Part shown: positions 1 through 10,149 of the stretch, piece after piece | How the letters are laid out: every line of letters begins with the position of its first letter | Position numbering within the stretch: position 1 is the first letter of the stretch | NCBI GenBank assembly: GCA_963920525.1 | Contig: OY986435.1 | Span: 226,393,293-226,457,292 of the forward strand | Direction of reading: 5' to 3' | Length of the DNA stretch: 64,000 nt | Source of the DNA: Dichetophora obliterata | Taxonomy: Eukaryota; Arthropoda; Insecta; Diptera; Sciomyzidae | Made by a program: the position numbers and the translations under genes | The notes under the pieces: generated by a model | Told to the model about the DNA's origin: nothing | Databases searched by the model: none | Seen by the model: the letters and a program-made list of their open reading frames with translations, nothing else

Positions 1-1
1 G

Positions 2-1534
2 TTCGCAGGTAGAGCCCCGAGGATAACTGCCTATGCAGACGACATAAGCATTATTATAGTAGGGAAATGTCTATCAACGGTAAGGTCCATAATGGAGAGC
101 ACACTCAAGGATGTACTTAGATGGACAAATTCAGTCGGTCTTAGTATTAATGCAGAGAAAACGGATCTGGTTCTGTTCACGAAAAGGTACAAGATACCAC
201 AGTGGATACCACCGAAATTGAACGATATACGTCTCATACCGAAAACTCACACAAAATATCTAGGAGTCGTCCTGGACAGCAAGCTGTCATGGAAAACCAA
301 CGTGGAAGAAGGGGTGAAGAAATCCACCATTGCACTATACACATCCAAAAAGATGCTAGGCAGTACTTGGGGTCTCTCACCCTTTCTGATGCACTGGATC
401 TGTGTAACGGTAGTGCGTCCTATTCTACTCTATGGGATTATTGTGTGGTGGCCGGCTGTGAACAAATCAACATTCCTCAGGCACTTGGAGAAAACTCAGC
501 GGCAGGCAGCGCTATGCATCACGGGGGCACTGAAGTCAACTCCAACTAAAGCGCTTGAAACCATTCTAAGTATGGACCCCCTGGACATACACGCAAAACT
601 AATTGCCGGAAAAACGGCACAACGCCTTACTGCAGCTCTTCTGGGACCAAAGGACTGGTGCAAAGGTATAGAACAAGCACAGCAGGCGGTCAACATATTC
701 ACCGACGGCTCCAAAATGCCTACGGGGGTAGGTGCGGCGGTGTATTGCGCAGAGCCTAATATAAGGCAGCCATATAAACTGTCGAACCACTGCAGTATCT
801 TCCAGGCGGAAGCATTTGCCATAAGGAAGGCTGCTGAGATAGCCCTTAGCATGGACACACAACACTCTAACATCAACATTTTCGTTGACAGTCAAGCGGC
901 GATCAAATCCATGCGCTCCGCTGGCATCAAGTCCAAAAGTGTCTTGGCTGGCAGAGATGCACTAGATGCACTATGCGCTTCGAAAAGAGTGCGCATCTAC
1001 TGGGTCCCTAGCCACCAGGGCATTGAGGGAAACGAGATGGTAGATGGTTCAGCAAAGGAAGGCGCCGGGCTGGAATCAGAACTAGCAGAACATGTACTTA
1101 CTCCGCTACAAGAGTTGTACAGGAACCTCGAAAGAAGAGCCACAATAGCAGTGAATCGTAGATGGAAAGATACGACATCGTGCAAAATCTCGAAAATAAT
1201 GTGCAATGCACAATGCGAAAAATTAACTCTGTTCATCTTGGCACGCCCGCGCAAAGATTGCAGGACACTAGTGGGCATGCTCACTGGTCACTGCATGACG
1301 GCAGCCCACGCGAGGAAGCTGGGCATCACCACGGATGACAACTGCAGGAAGTGCAAGGAACCGGGCACAGTGGAGACCCTGGAGCACCTGCTATGCACAT
1401 GCCCCGTCCTACTTAGATCGAGACTAAAATACCTAGGCTCATCGACATTCCCGTCGCTTAAAGATGTAGCCAGGGTGTCTCTTGAATCCCCCCTAAGGTT
1501 TGCGAACTCAACGCAAATCTTTAAAGACTTTTAA
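2..1534 (+). CDS. Non-LTR retrotransposon pol, 3' part (RT palm, RNase H, C-terminal Cys/His)
   Basis: This is the 3' half of a LINE-type pol gene, open from the left edge to a stop at 1532-1534. It enters inside the reverse transcriptase with a YADD box (32-43), followed by the usual LSINAEKTDLVLF and thumb region. A ribonuclease H domain follows, with its acidic residues in FTDGSK (Asp 704-706), FQAEAF (Glu 809-811), FVDSQA (Asp 887-889) and the GNEMVDGSA box (Asp 1043-1045). Near the C terminus lies a CRKCKEPGT...LLCTCP cysteine cluster (about 1345-1405). The 3' UTR ends in CCTAACC repeats near 1636. RNase H after RT places it in the I/LOA/R1-like group rather than Jockey; the exact clade is not settled. 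Compared with the copy at 37.1-38.3 kb, about 34 codons between RT and RNase H are missing without loss of frame. The reading frame is uninterrupted, so the insertion is fairly recent. Confidence 0.9.
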   Translation, partial: FAGRAPRITAYADDISIIIVGKCLSTVRSIMESTLKDVLRWTNSVGLSINAEKTDLVLFTKRYKIPQWIPPKLNDIRLIPKTHTKYLGVVLDSKLSWKTNVEEGVKKSTIALYTSKKMLGSTWGLSPFLMHWICVTVVRPILLYGIIVWWPAVNKSTFLRHLEKTQRQAALCITGALKSTPTKALETILSMDPLDIHAKLIAGKTAQRLTAALLGPKDWCKGIEQAQQAVNIFTDGSKMPTGVGAAVYCAEPNIRQPYKLSNHCSIFQAEAFAIRKAAEIALSMDTQHSNINIFVDSQAAIKSMRSAGIKSKSVLAGRDALDALCASKRVRIYWVPSHQGIEGNEMVDGSAKEGAGLESELAEHVLTPLQELYRNLERRATIAVNRRWKDTTSCKISKIMCNAQCEKLTLFILARPRKDCRTLVGMLTGHCMTAAHARKLGITTDDNCRKCKEPGTVETLEHLLCTCPVLLRSRLKYLGSSTFPSLKDVARVSLESPLRFANSTQIFKDF

Positions 1535-1636
1535 AAACAAACACAAAGGTTCCTTTTGTTCGCTACCGGTACCACTAAGGACCTGAATTGCTCTATGTGA
1601 GCCTTTACGAAGGCATCCGGTTTAACCTAACCTAAC

Positions 1637-3235
1637 CTTTTCTACTATTACCTTCAACTTGAGGACTTGAGCAGTTGTGCACTTGTGTGCATTGAAAAAT
1701 GTTGACAGCTTTGAAATGGTGATGGTGGTGTGTTCACGAAAACCTAACTGCACAACTGAACAAGCCCTCAACTGCTCAGGCAAGTGCACTGAATCGTGAA
1801 TGCCGCTATTGTCAACTCTTGATTTGTATAAGCATGAAGTCTAGTTCAAAAGGAAATTCGGAAAAATTTAATGTCAATTCTTGATAAATGTAAGCCGGTT
1901 CATTGTTGTATTAAAAAAGTAACATATTCGCAGAATTATATTAAACGCATGATTTAATTATTATAGGTTGTCCATTCGTTTGACAACACCCGTAAATATG
2001 TAAACAAAAATATAATCTCTCTCTAATATAAATGACAACCAGGGTTTTGTTGTCTTCTCAGAAAAAGTTATATTTCAGTGTTTCGTTGAGAATTTTTTTA
2101 AAAAAGTAGTTATTCTATATTACAATAACAGGCGTGCCACGATTTAAATATGGTTTTTTATTCAGAACAAAAGAAAATATATTTGGTAGAACAAAAAAAC
2201 GATATCTCAACTAGTTACCGAGATATCGATTTTTAAAATTTTTTGCTTGGAACAATATCTGTTCAGTAAAATATCTATATCTTTACTATTATCTAATAGA
2301 TCTAAAATATGGACATATCATTTGAAAGATAATTAAATTATCTATTAAACAAAATACAAACAAAATAGATTAAAGCAATAATTTTAATTTTGTGAGCAGT
2401 TTTATATTACTTTTGCTTTTAATTAGTGATAAAACTGATATTTTCTCAAAATTTGCAGGATTAAGGTGTCAAAAATATATTTTATATTTAAAGCCTACAG
2501 TTGTTTCTCTCATTTAATATATAGAAATCCATATTCGTGTTTTGAATTGACTCTAAGTTTAATATATTTGTAGCGATGATCAACTATTTAATTTGATAAA
2601 ATGGAAGCTGTTGGTCAAAACTTATCAGCTAAAAGTTTCAAATTTTTTCCATTGCGTAAATTAAAGCGTCAAGTTTAAAAGTCTTGACGAGTGAAAACCA
2701 AGATAAAGTTGTCAATTCTGTAACAACTCTGTATTCAGTTAGTGATAGTCTAAAACGATATTTAGTACATCACATTAAAGTAGTTATCAAATAAATATAA
2801 AAACATGCGGAAAAGTGTTTTAGTTATCTCTAATACCTGCGATCTCCAAATAAAGACGATTTATGTCAAAATGTATGTCATTCCTGTAACAACTAAAAAA
2901 ATGCTTATAAATTAATTTTATGGTGCTCAAAATTATCTCTCGAGCTAAGGGCTTTTTCAGCCATGTATACTTATATCAATTCTGGCGTCGCTAAAAAGAT
3001 TTCAGTCTGCAGGCTTACTGTAGCTTATTGTAGCTGCAGTTTTGTTTTTACATTTAAGCAAAATGCTACAAGAACATTCAATCTATATTTAAAAACATGT
3101 TTTCAATTAAATTTATTTCTAAACGGACTCTTCTTTAAAAAAAAATAAACTGGCCATTTCAGCTCTTGGAGGGACTTTGACCTAGCTTCTATTGATCAAT
3201 CGTTTTGTGCGTGTTATTAAATGTTTGATCGCAAA
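1637..3235. other. Gene-free AT-rich spacer
   Basis: No coding signal, RNA gene or intact element is visible. Bases about 1735-1803, read on the minus strand, resemble 14297-14375 on the plus strand (both contain CACGATTCAGTGCA and GGTTTTCGTGAACA), so part of the spacer is a dispersed repeat, probably the end of an uncharacterised DNA element. The remainder is low-complexity A/T sequence. Confidence 0.5.
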
Positions 3236-3480
3236 TGATCGATAACTGGACCTACGAGTTTTATGCCAATTCCGAACGGCTTATGTTCTCAAGAAGCTTT
3301 ACATGGAAATTTTTACTCTCTGTGGTTTGCCATTGTCTGCAGAGAGGTGACGACCGAACAGAAAAATTAATTCAATAGAAAAAACTTTCAGTCTGAGCTG
3401 GAATTGAACCAGGGCTACCACGGTTCTTTAGCTTAGGGGCCACGCACTCTACCCACAAGGCTACCACCGCCACTAGCTCT
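3236..3480 (-). repeat. tRNA-derived SINE, copy 1
   Basis: Read on the minus strand, the element starts with a tRNA-like head. It has an A-box-like TAGCCTTGTGGGTAG (plus 3449-3466 region) and a B box GGTTCAATTCC (plus 3400-3410), about 40 bases apart, which is the RNA polymerase III internal promoter layout. An unrelated body follows that contains GAGAGGTGACG and GCCGTTCGGAATTGGCAT (both as seen on the minus strand or its complement). The same head and body occur in the opposite orientation at 46.9-47.15 kb, which marks this as a dispersed SINE family and not a lone tRNA gene. The tRNA of origin is not identified. The head does not fold as an intact cloverleaf by eye. Confidence 0.7.
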
Positions 3481-3734
3481 AATTGACCCTTCTTTTACTA
3501 ATTGTAAATTCATAGATAAAAATAATACAAATATTCATAAAATATTAAATTTGTTTGTATTATGTGTGCTTTATACATTTGTTTTATTATTTCTGCATTG
3601 ATTTACACAACAAAACATTGTCAATACCTTTTTAAAAACTCAATAAAATTTTCAATCAAAACAAACAAGTAGTGGAAAACGTAGTAGAAAAAGTACTAGT
3701 GAAATGTATGTTTGTGTATTGAGTACTACGAAAA

Positions 3735-4600
3735 AGTATGTAGTAAGTAAGTAAACTTTATTGAGACTTCAATCTATGACAATATTTCATATAGTAGAAA
3801 AAGAAAATTGACAGATAAGAATAACATAGAATTATGCGGAAATTTATTCTATTACAATGAAAACTGTTTGAATGCTGACTGCAATGAAAGTAAATATGAG
3901 ATGTCAAATGCTTGCTCTCGGCATTTTTTTGTAACTATTGATGAACAATCAATTAAAAATCTATATACATCTAAAGGAAGACTTACAAATCTAAGGAATT
4001 AAAAAACTAGAGAAAGTAATAGAAATGAGTAGAATAATATTTACATATATACACTTAAAGATTAGTTACAATGAGATAAAATGTTCAACCTCTGTGTGTG
4101 CCAGGAGTTGTTTTGGTGAAAAATTCTGTTAAAAGTGATGTGGGATCAATATTAAACTCTAAATTTAGATTTTCGTTGATTATTCCAACCGGGGAGAGAT
4201 AATTTACATTGGACCAGCTAAATTGTTTTTGTGAATTGAAGACTGTATTAACCAAATCGTTGTCAATATTGAGTAGATTCCATACGCATTTATCCAAATG
4301 TATGAGCAGATATTTGCACAGAGGCACAATGCAAGCGTTATTATAGACATAAAAATTAGAATATCTTTTTGTGCATGATTCAAAGTGGCGATCAATGCAC
4401 AATCGCAAAACTCTACGTTCAAACCTTTCAAGGCTTTGAGCAATTGTGGGTGAGATCGAGAACCACACCGGAAACCCATACATAAGGACTGAGCGAATGC
4501 TTATCTTATAGATAAGCAATTTTGTATTAATTGGCATATTTTGATTTCTGATTAAATTTGAAAAAAGTGCCAAAACCGAAAAAGTATGATATTTAGGCAA
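3735..4600 (-). mobile_element. Jockey-like non-LTR element, 5'-truncated 3' end
   Basis: On the minus strand 4600-4085 encodes the C-terminal part of a LINE reverse transcriptase: the thumb motif with SIRSVLMYGFPVWF, then RFERRVLRLC, ending in a WSNVNYLSPVGI...GTHRG tail. The same tail (WSDLGYLCPIGI...NTHRG) appears in the element near 10.2 kb, so both belong to one family. After the stop at 4085 there is a 3' UTR of about 350 bases with AATAAA, ending in a (TTAC)n-like tail near 3735. The RT catalytic part is missing, a typical 5' truncation. The plus-strand open frame at 3808-4002 falls in this UTR and is not a gene. Confidence 0.75.
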
Positions 4601-4639
4601 CTGAGCTATATGTTGTCATTAAAAAACTACTCTTCTGCT

Positions 4640-4963
4640 CATGATACAATTATTTTACAAGGTAGCCGTGACAGCTTTTTGACGATTGGTAGTTGTCAAA
4701 AACAGCTTAAGAATGTTGTAGTTTGCTGCTGTTGACTAGCTATGTGCTTATTTTTAACTTACCTTTGATTCATTAAATTTATTCGTGAAGTTGATTGAAA
4801 TGTTTTTAGTTTGTTGCGGTTGACTACCTATGCTTAATTCGTCGCTTATTTTTTCACTTTTCTTTGATTAATTGCGTAAACAGCTAATTTTGACAACTAC
4901 CCATCGCCGCTCGTGAGAAAAAAGCCAGTCTCTGCGGCTACCTTGTAAAATATTTGTATCATG
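4640..4963. mobile_element. MITE with 29-bp inverted repeats and 9-bp target duplication
   Basis: The ends are near-perfect inverted repeats about 29 bp long: 4640-4668 (CATGATACAA...GGTAGCCG) against 4935-4963, with one mismatch. Immediately outside, TCTTCTGCT at 4631-4639 recurs at 4964-4972, a direct repeat of 9 bp and so a likely target-site duplication. A 9-bp duplication is known for Mutator-like elements and 8 bp for hAT and P elements; the assignment is open. The interior has no coding capacity and carries TTGTCAAAA-type inverted subrepeats. Diverged relatives may lie at 17.9-18.3 and 23.5-23.8 kb. Confidence 0.8.
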
Positions 4964-5125
4964 TCTTCTGCTCTTTTATTCAATTTGTATATCTTCATTC
5001 TTGTGAGTAAACGTCAAATGAATGGACAACCTATAGTAATTGAATCATGATTAAACGCACTTTTCCAAAAATAACTATTGTGAATAAAACTAATGAAGTT
5101 TTAATTTTCCTTTTATATATCAATA

Positions 5126-5663
5126 ATGGACCATAACGAAAATAAACTTGGAAAACTAACAGAAGAATCGCTAAAACGCAAAGAGCGCCTTAAACGCCTA
5201 AGAGAACAAGCAGAAAAATCGGATAAAACCAATGACAACAAAGGCACGCAACCTAAGTATAAATAGTTACAAAAATACGCTGGCACACAGTTCATTACAC
5301 TTTTATAACAATTTCAGACCAGTTTTCCGCAGCTATAAGCCACAGGACGAAAACACAGGCGATGTTCTGAGCCAAGAGCCGACGGGCGATATAGAAAGCG
5401 AGGTATCTGCCCAATTGGATTTACTAAAAACACCAATTGCAATAGATGAAATCGATATTGCAAACTTGGCGCCACGTAAAGCCGACTGGGATCTAAAGCG
5501 AGATGTTGCCAAGAAACTGGAGAACCTTGAACGAAGAACACAGAAGGCCATCGCAGAGCTGATACGTGAAAGACTTAAGAAAAACCAGGATGATATATTC
5601 CAAGTGGTAAATGTGGGCACAGCACAAGTAATAATAGGGAGTACGCGAGATGACGATGAGTAA
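5126..5663 (+). CDS. CCDC12: Coiled-coil domain-containing protein 12 (spliceosome-associated)
   Basis: Two exons, 5126-5256 and 5318-5663, joined across a 61-base GTATAA...TTTCAG intron, give a 158-residue protein. It matches the CCDC12/cwf18 family: an N-terminal basic helix (SLKRKERLKRLREQ), the segment IDEIDIANLAPRKADWDLKR, and the C-terminal helix RRTQKAIAELIRERL. Human CCDC12 is about the same length. The family is a small component of the activated spliceosome in the nucleus. The start is the first in-frame ATG and gives the conserved N terminus. AATAAA at 5707-5712 is a likely poly(A) signal. The gene converges on Sas-6, with only 129 bases between the two stop codons, so the 3' UTRs probably overlap. 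A single-exon reading beginning at 5232 would use intron sequence and is rejected. Confidence 0.93.
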
Positions 5664-5792
5664 TTTTCTATTGTTTTTTTTTTTACAAATATACAAAGAA
5701 AATTTTAATAAATTAAATATAACAAATGTACAAAAAACATTGCATTGAGTAGGCGAGGCTAAAATTAAATATTATATAGAGGCTGCAGCTGG

Positions 5793-7572
5793 TCATTTTC
5801 GTAGTCGATTGGAATGAGTGGTACTGCGCGCTGGTAAATTCTCCTTGCCACTTGCCGCTATTCTGCTTTTCAAGGCTTTAATTTCTGGAATAGTTTTAAG
5901 AGCAATAATAAATATTAGGGCTCAATTTCAGTGTCACACTTACGTTCACTATATTTTAACTCGATTGTAGTGGCAAACTGACGCATTGACTCCAACTGCT
6001 GCGGCATTTGCTGACGCAGACTCTCAATAGTGTCCTGCATGCTGCTTATTTGTTTCTCTTGCAATTGTAGCTGGCGCTCCTTTTCGTTGACGGCTTTTTC
6101 CTGCTGCAACGCAACTTCAGTGCGCCAACCTAGAGTCTTCTTTAACTTAATCAGTTCTTGTGACTGTTTCATTATTATTTCATTAGCCTTGGAAATCTCT
6201 TCAGTTGTCATTTCAAGAGCTTGGCGCTTAGTTTGTGAGATTTTCTTTTCCGCCTCCAGTTCAGCGATAATATCTGCCTAAACAAATACGAAGTATGATG
6301 TAATATTAAACTATTGAGAATTAAATTTAAGGTGCCACCAATAAATACCTTCACTTTGTCGTATTTTTTTAACTTGTCCTGAAGTTCCGATATATGCTTT
6401 CTCATGTCACTCAAATGCATATCGTTTTTACGCTCTAGATTTTGCAACGAAGATATTTCTGCGTGCAGCTTTTCGTTTTGTTCCTTTAATGCAGCTCTTT
6501 CCGTTTTTAACCTAACGATTTCTTCACTTAGATGTTCGTTGCGCTTTTGCTCTTGACTGCAAAGTTTCAATTGTTATTTAAAGGGAGCAGGAATTACAAA
6601 CAAGACAAAAACTTACCACTTTTCTGCAAATGCATTCGTTTTCTCCGATAAGCTTAACTCTAACTGCAGCTGAAGACCATTGATTGTGTTGCGATTACGT
6701 TCGTTTTCGTTGTGCCGCTGTTCCGATGCTTTTCTTAGACTCTCCTGGAGTTGGTGCATTTCTTCGTTGTGCCGCTGAGTCAGAACTTTGGAATTTTCTA
6801 TGAGGTTTTCACGTAATTTCGAATTCTCCAAGTCGCAACATTCAATGCGCTGCATTTGCGAGTGCAATTCATTCTGCAAGGATTGAATGCTGTGTTCCTG
6901 TGCAGCATTTTTCTTCTATCAGAGCCAAACGTTTGAGTTTTAATTGATAATAAGAAATATCTGTTTAGAAATTACTTGTAATGATTCCATTATATTGTTC
7001 ATGTAGAATATAACGACATTGAGTGGTGCCAGCCGCATCGGCAGACACAAGTGTATGAGATTCTTAAAGGAGCGCATTTCATAGAACTGCAGTTGGAAAT
7101 CACTGCTGCTATTAGCGCTGGATGGACTACCATCAAGTGTGTCGAGTGGCTGCAGTTGCACTAAGCTTATTTCCAGTTTTCCCGCCTGGCAGTCTTGCAG
7201 AATTTTAATGAGGTTCTCAATAAACCCACCAAAAGTAACATGCAGAGATTGATCCTGTTTAAGTGCATGAAACGAGTTTGTGTCCACTGTTGTGATGTAC
7301 ATTCGACGATGATCGTTTTTTTCTGCAATACGTAGTTGCTAAAAGAAATTCAGCAATCCCTTTTATTTAAGCACTTTCTACTGATAACTTACAATCAATC
7401 CTTTGAAATCCATTTTCTCCGCGTAAACGTAGCAAGGTTTTTTTGCCAGAATGCCATTCAATCTGAAGTTGATCAGGAGCTCACAAGTTGTCAGAATGCA
7501 CTCGATGTTTTTGCTGTAATTAATATTGGCAAAATAGTCCTCTTCGCTCTGTGCTGCGAACGGTGAAAACAT
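5793..7572 (-). CDS. Sas-6: Spindle assembly abnormal protein 6 (centriole cartwheel)
   Basis: Six minus-strand exons: 7572-7393, 7338-6976, 6915-6617, 6556-6349, 6277-5944 and 5884-5793. All phases agree, introns are 54-71 bases, and the product is about 491 residues (the fly protein is about 470 from memory). Residues about 1-165 form the SAS-6 head domain, including NSFHALKQDQSLHVTFGGF and the KNLIHLCLPMRLAPLNVVIF strand region. From about 180 onward it is a long heptad coiled coil rich in Glu, Gln and Lys, ending in a short basic tail. SAS-6 dimers join head to head to make the ninefold cartwheel of new centrioles. I chose the ATG at 7572 (MFSPFAAQSEEDYF); an upstream in-frame ATG at 7656 would add 28 hydrophobic residues atypical of the family. 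The gene converges on CCDC12. Confidence 0.92.
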
Positions 7573-7881
7573 AATCAAGTCAAAATATAAGATTTTATAT
7601 TTTTCAATTGGAATTCCAGTTAAAATTAGGTTTGAGATGTCAACTAAAAAAATCATTAAACGTCAAAGTCAAAAAAGGGTCAGTGCTGCCAAACTTGTAC
7701 TAATATTGCACAATAATAATGGTATTCACATTGTGCAATAATTCATCAAACAGTTTGACAACAGAAATGTTAGAGCTCCCGAATACCACATACTTTTATG
7801 CCCAAAACTCAATAGTGCGCTTAGTCGGTCGGCCTTTGACAGATAGACTAGAAACAACGAGTTCTTATGAAGTAACACTAA

Positions 7882-8353
7882 AGGCCCAGTTATAATAGAA
7901 GTAACGTAATGTAGTGAAATGTCACTGCAGCAGTGTGTTCTGTCACTTACTGTTTCAATCAATACTTTTCTTATGCAAGTGATTATAATAGAAGTAACGT
8001 AATGTAACAGGACGTAAAGATCCGTTGGATTTCGATTTCTACGTTACTTTACATTACGTCTGTTCAAAGAACAACTAAACATTGAGGTTAGATTCGATTA
8101 TTGCGCTATTTTATATTGTTGAACTACGCTTTTTGTTGAGTTTTCGTTATTAATGTGATAGTTTTATGTATCCACAGCTATGGATGACGAAGATTTAATT
8201 GTATTTGTACAGGAACGTGCAATTATTTACGACAAACAACTGCCTGGCTACTGCCTATTATAATTGCTACAACGTTTTCTTACATTACGTCCCGTCACGA
8301 TGACAGTTGACAACATTACGTTACTTTACATTACGTCTATTATAACTGCGCCT
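7882..8353 (+). mobile_element. Harbinger-like non-autonomous element with MADF start, copy 1
   Basis: A 472-bp element with imperfect inverted ends (AGGCCCAGTTATAATAGA at 7882 and its complement ending at 8353) and further inverted GTAACGTAATGTA blocks inside. It is flanked by TAA at 7879-7881 and 8354-8356, the TWA target duplication usual for PIF/Harbinger elements. At 8180-8263 a short frame, preceded by a splice-acceptor-like TATCCACAG, reads MDDEDLIVFVQERAIIYDK and stops after 27 codons. This is the start of a MADF (Myb/SANT-like) DNA-binding domain, the type of accessory protein encoded by Harbinger elements. The element is therefore probably a deletion derivative of a two-gene parent. 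Confidence 0.8.
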
Positions 8354-8356
8354 TAA

Positions 8357-8824
8357 AGGTCCAATATTAATAGAAGTAACGTAATGTGGTCTAATGTCAA
8401 TTGAGCAGTGTGTTATTTCACTTATTGTTTCAAACAATACTTTCTTATACAAGTGATTATAATAAACGTAACGTAATGTAACGGGACGTTAAGATCCGTT
8501 GAATTTCGATTTCTGTACATTACATTACATCTGTACGAAGAACAACTAAACATTGAGGTTAGATTCGATTATTGCGCTCTATTATATTGTTGAACTAAGC
8601 TTTTTGTTGAGTTTTCGTTATTAATGTGATAGTACTATGTATCCACAGCTATGGATGACGAAGTTTTAATTGAACTTGTACGGGAACGAGCAATTATTTA
8701 CGACAAACAACTTCTTGGCTACTGCCTATTAAATTTGCTACAACTTTTTTTACATAACGTCCCATTTCGTTACTAAGTTGACAACATTTCGCTACTTTTC
8801 ATTACGTCTATTATAATTCGAGGT
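8357..8824 (+). mobile_element. Harbinger-like non-autonomous element with MADF start, copy 2
   Basis: A 468-bp second copy directly follows copy 1 in the same orientation, sharing the TAA at 8354-8356 and ending with TAA at 8825-8827. The ends are AGGTCCAATATTAATAGA and a matching ATTATAATTCGAGGT. It is clearly homologous to copy 1 along its whole length (shared TTGAGGTTAGATTCGATT and others) but differs by many substitutions, so it is not a recent duplication. The short frame at 8651 reads MDDEVLIELVRERAIIYDK, closer to a consensus MADF start than copy 1, and then degenerates after the YCLL segment. Confidence 0.8.
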
Positions 8825-9508
8825 TAAATGCGACCTCATACTTTGCCTCACGGCCAATCATTTGACATCAAGCAATTGTACGTGTGGATTAATGCTATCC
8901 TTTACGCACATCAATCATTACGTCAAATTTTCATTCTTCATTGTTTTTAATGGAACACAGACGTGCTATGAGTACAGGCCTTACCAAAATAGACGAAATA
9001 GACGGGGCCACAGAAATCGTAATCGTGCCAATTTAAAAAATTCTGCACTCTCAAAGGGCAGCATTTTTTGCCGAGAAAAGAAAACGCCATATGTAACTCA
9101 TACAAACTAATATTTACTAACACATATAATGATTGATGTCAAATGACTGATCGTGTAAGGTTCACATAAAGTACGATCAAAGTTGTGAGTAGAGAATTTT
9201 TCTATCTCGTGTGTCTGGCATTCCATACAGGTTATAGGGCCCAATTATGTTCGCGTAACGCAACGCAAGGTGACCGTAGCAAATGGCAGATTGCACGTAG
9301 ATAATTTTGTGTTGATTATGCAGAGGTACATCTACTTAAAAAACTTCAACTCAGCTACTTTTGTTTACAACAAGATGTTTTTAATTGGCAGCAAATTATG
9401 TTTATTAGCAAATTTACAGCACTTAACCAAAGACACAACAAAAAAAGAATTGTGGGTTAAAAGACACAATTTATCAGCAAACTTACCGCACATAAACTGT
9501 TGCTATTA

Positions 9509-9667
9509 CCCATATTACACGATATCCGTTTGCTCGGCGTACTCTTGGCTGTACAATATGGTTGTTGTATGAATGTTGTTGTATTCTCAAAAATTTTTTA
9601 CAGTTTCGCATTAGAAGCAACAACAAAATTATTTGCTCGCCGAGCAAACGAACATCGTGTAATATGG
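9509..9667. repeat. Short inverted-repeat element (MITE-like)
   Basis: A 31-base arm at 9509-9539 (CCCATATTACACGAT...TTTGCTCGGCG) is repeated inverted at 9637-9667 with two mismatches. The loop of about 100 bases is AT-rich and without coding sequence. The structure is that of a small MITE; a target duplication is not clear. It lies inside the larger inverted-repeat region described for 9.2-13.9 kb. Confidence 0.65.
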
Positions 9668-10149
9668 GCATAGGAAAATGCAGCTATCACCAGTGTTGTC
9701 ACTTGAAAATTTTAATTAGTGTAGAATCCAATTTCAATTAAATTTTATTGAGCTTTTTTCTAATGACATAAATAAAATACAGTACAATGTTTAGGTAGAG
9801 TTTTTAGACTATAATGTTTTATCTCAAATTAAATGACTATACAGGGATACAAGCTTCATGCTTCGATATGAAATTTGATGAAAACAGGGGTGCTGCTAAC
9901 ACTTGATTGAAATTTATATGAGTTTTGCTCAATACTCAACAATTACTTTTAGAGGAATTATCCCAATGACATACAGCTAACTATATGCATTTCGTTTCTT
10001 AAAAATAAATAACCAACAAGGAAATACACTGAGAGGTATTTTTACTACAAATTGTTAAAAGGATATATGAATATCTTTAAAGTTAATTTAATTTTTAAAA
10101 TTAATATTTAATAGGAATATATTATAATTAAGTATAATATGGCGTTAGC

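Noticed and set aside
3395..3475. Possible functional tRNA gene
   Set aside because: It has A and B boxes but no convincing acceptor stem, and the same head with a common non-tRNA body occurs at 46.9 kb, so it is a SINE.
3808..4002. Cysteine-containing 64-codon open frame
   Set aside because: It lies in the 3' UTR of the minus-strand Jockey-like remnant and has no recognisable motif.
5232..5663. Single-exon CCDC12-like protein starting at 5232
   Set aside because: The first 28 codons are an intron with good GT and AG sites; the conserved N terminus is in a separate exon at 5126.
7378..7656. Sas-6 start at 7656
   Set aside because: The added 28 residues are hydrophobic and atypical of SAS-6; the ATG at 7572 gives the expected head-domain start.
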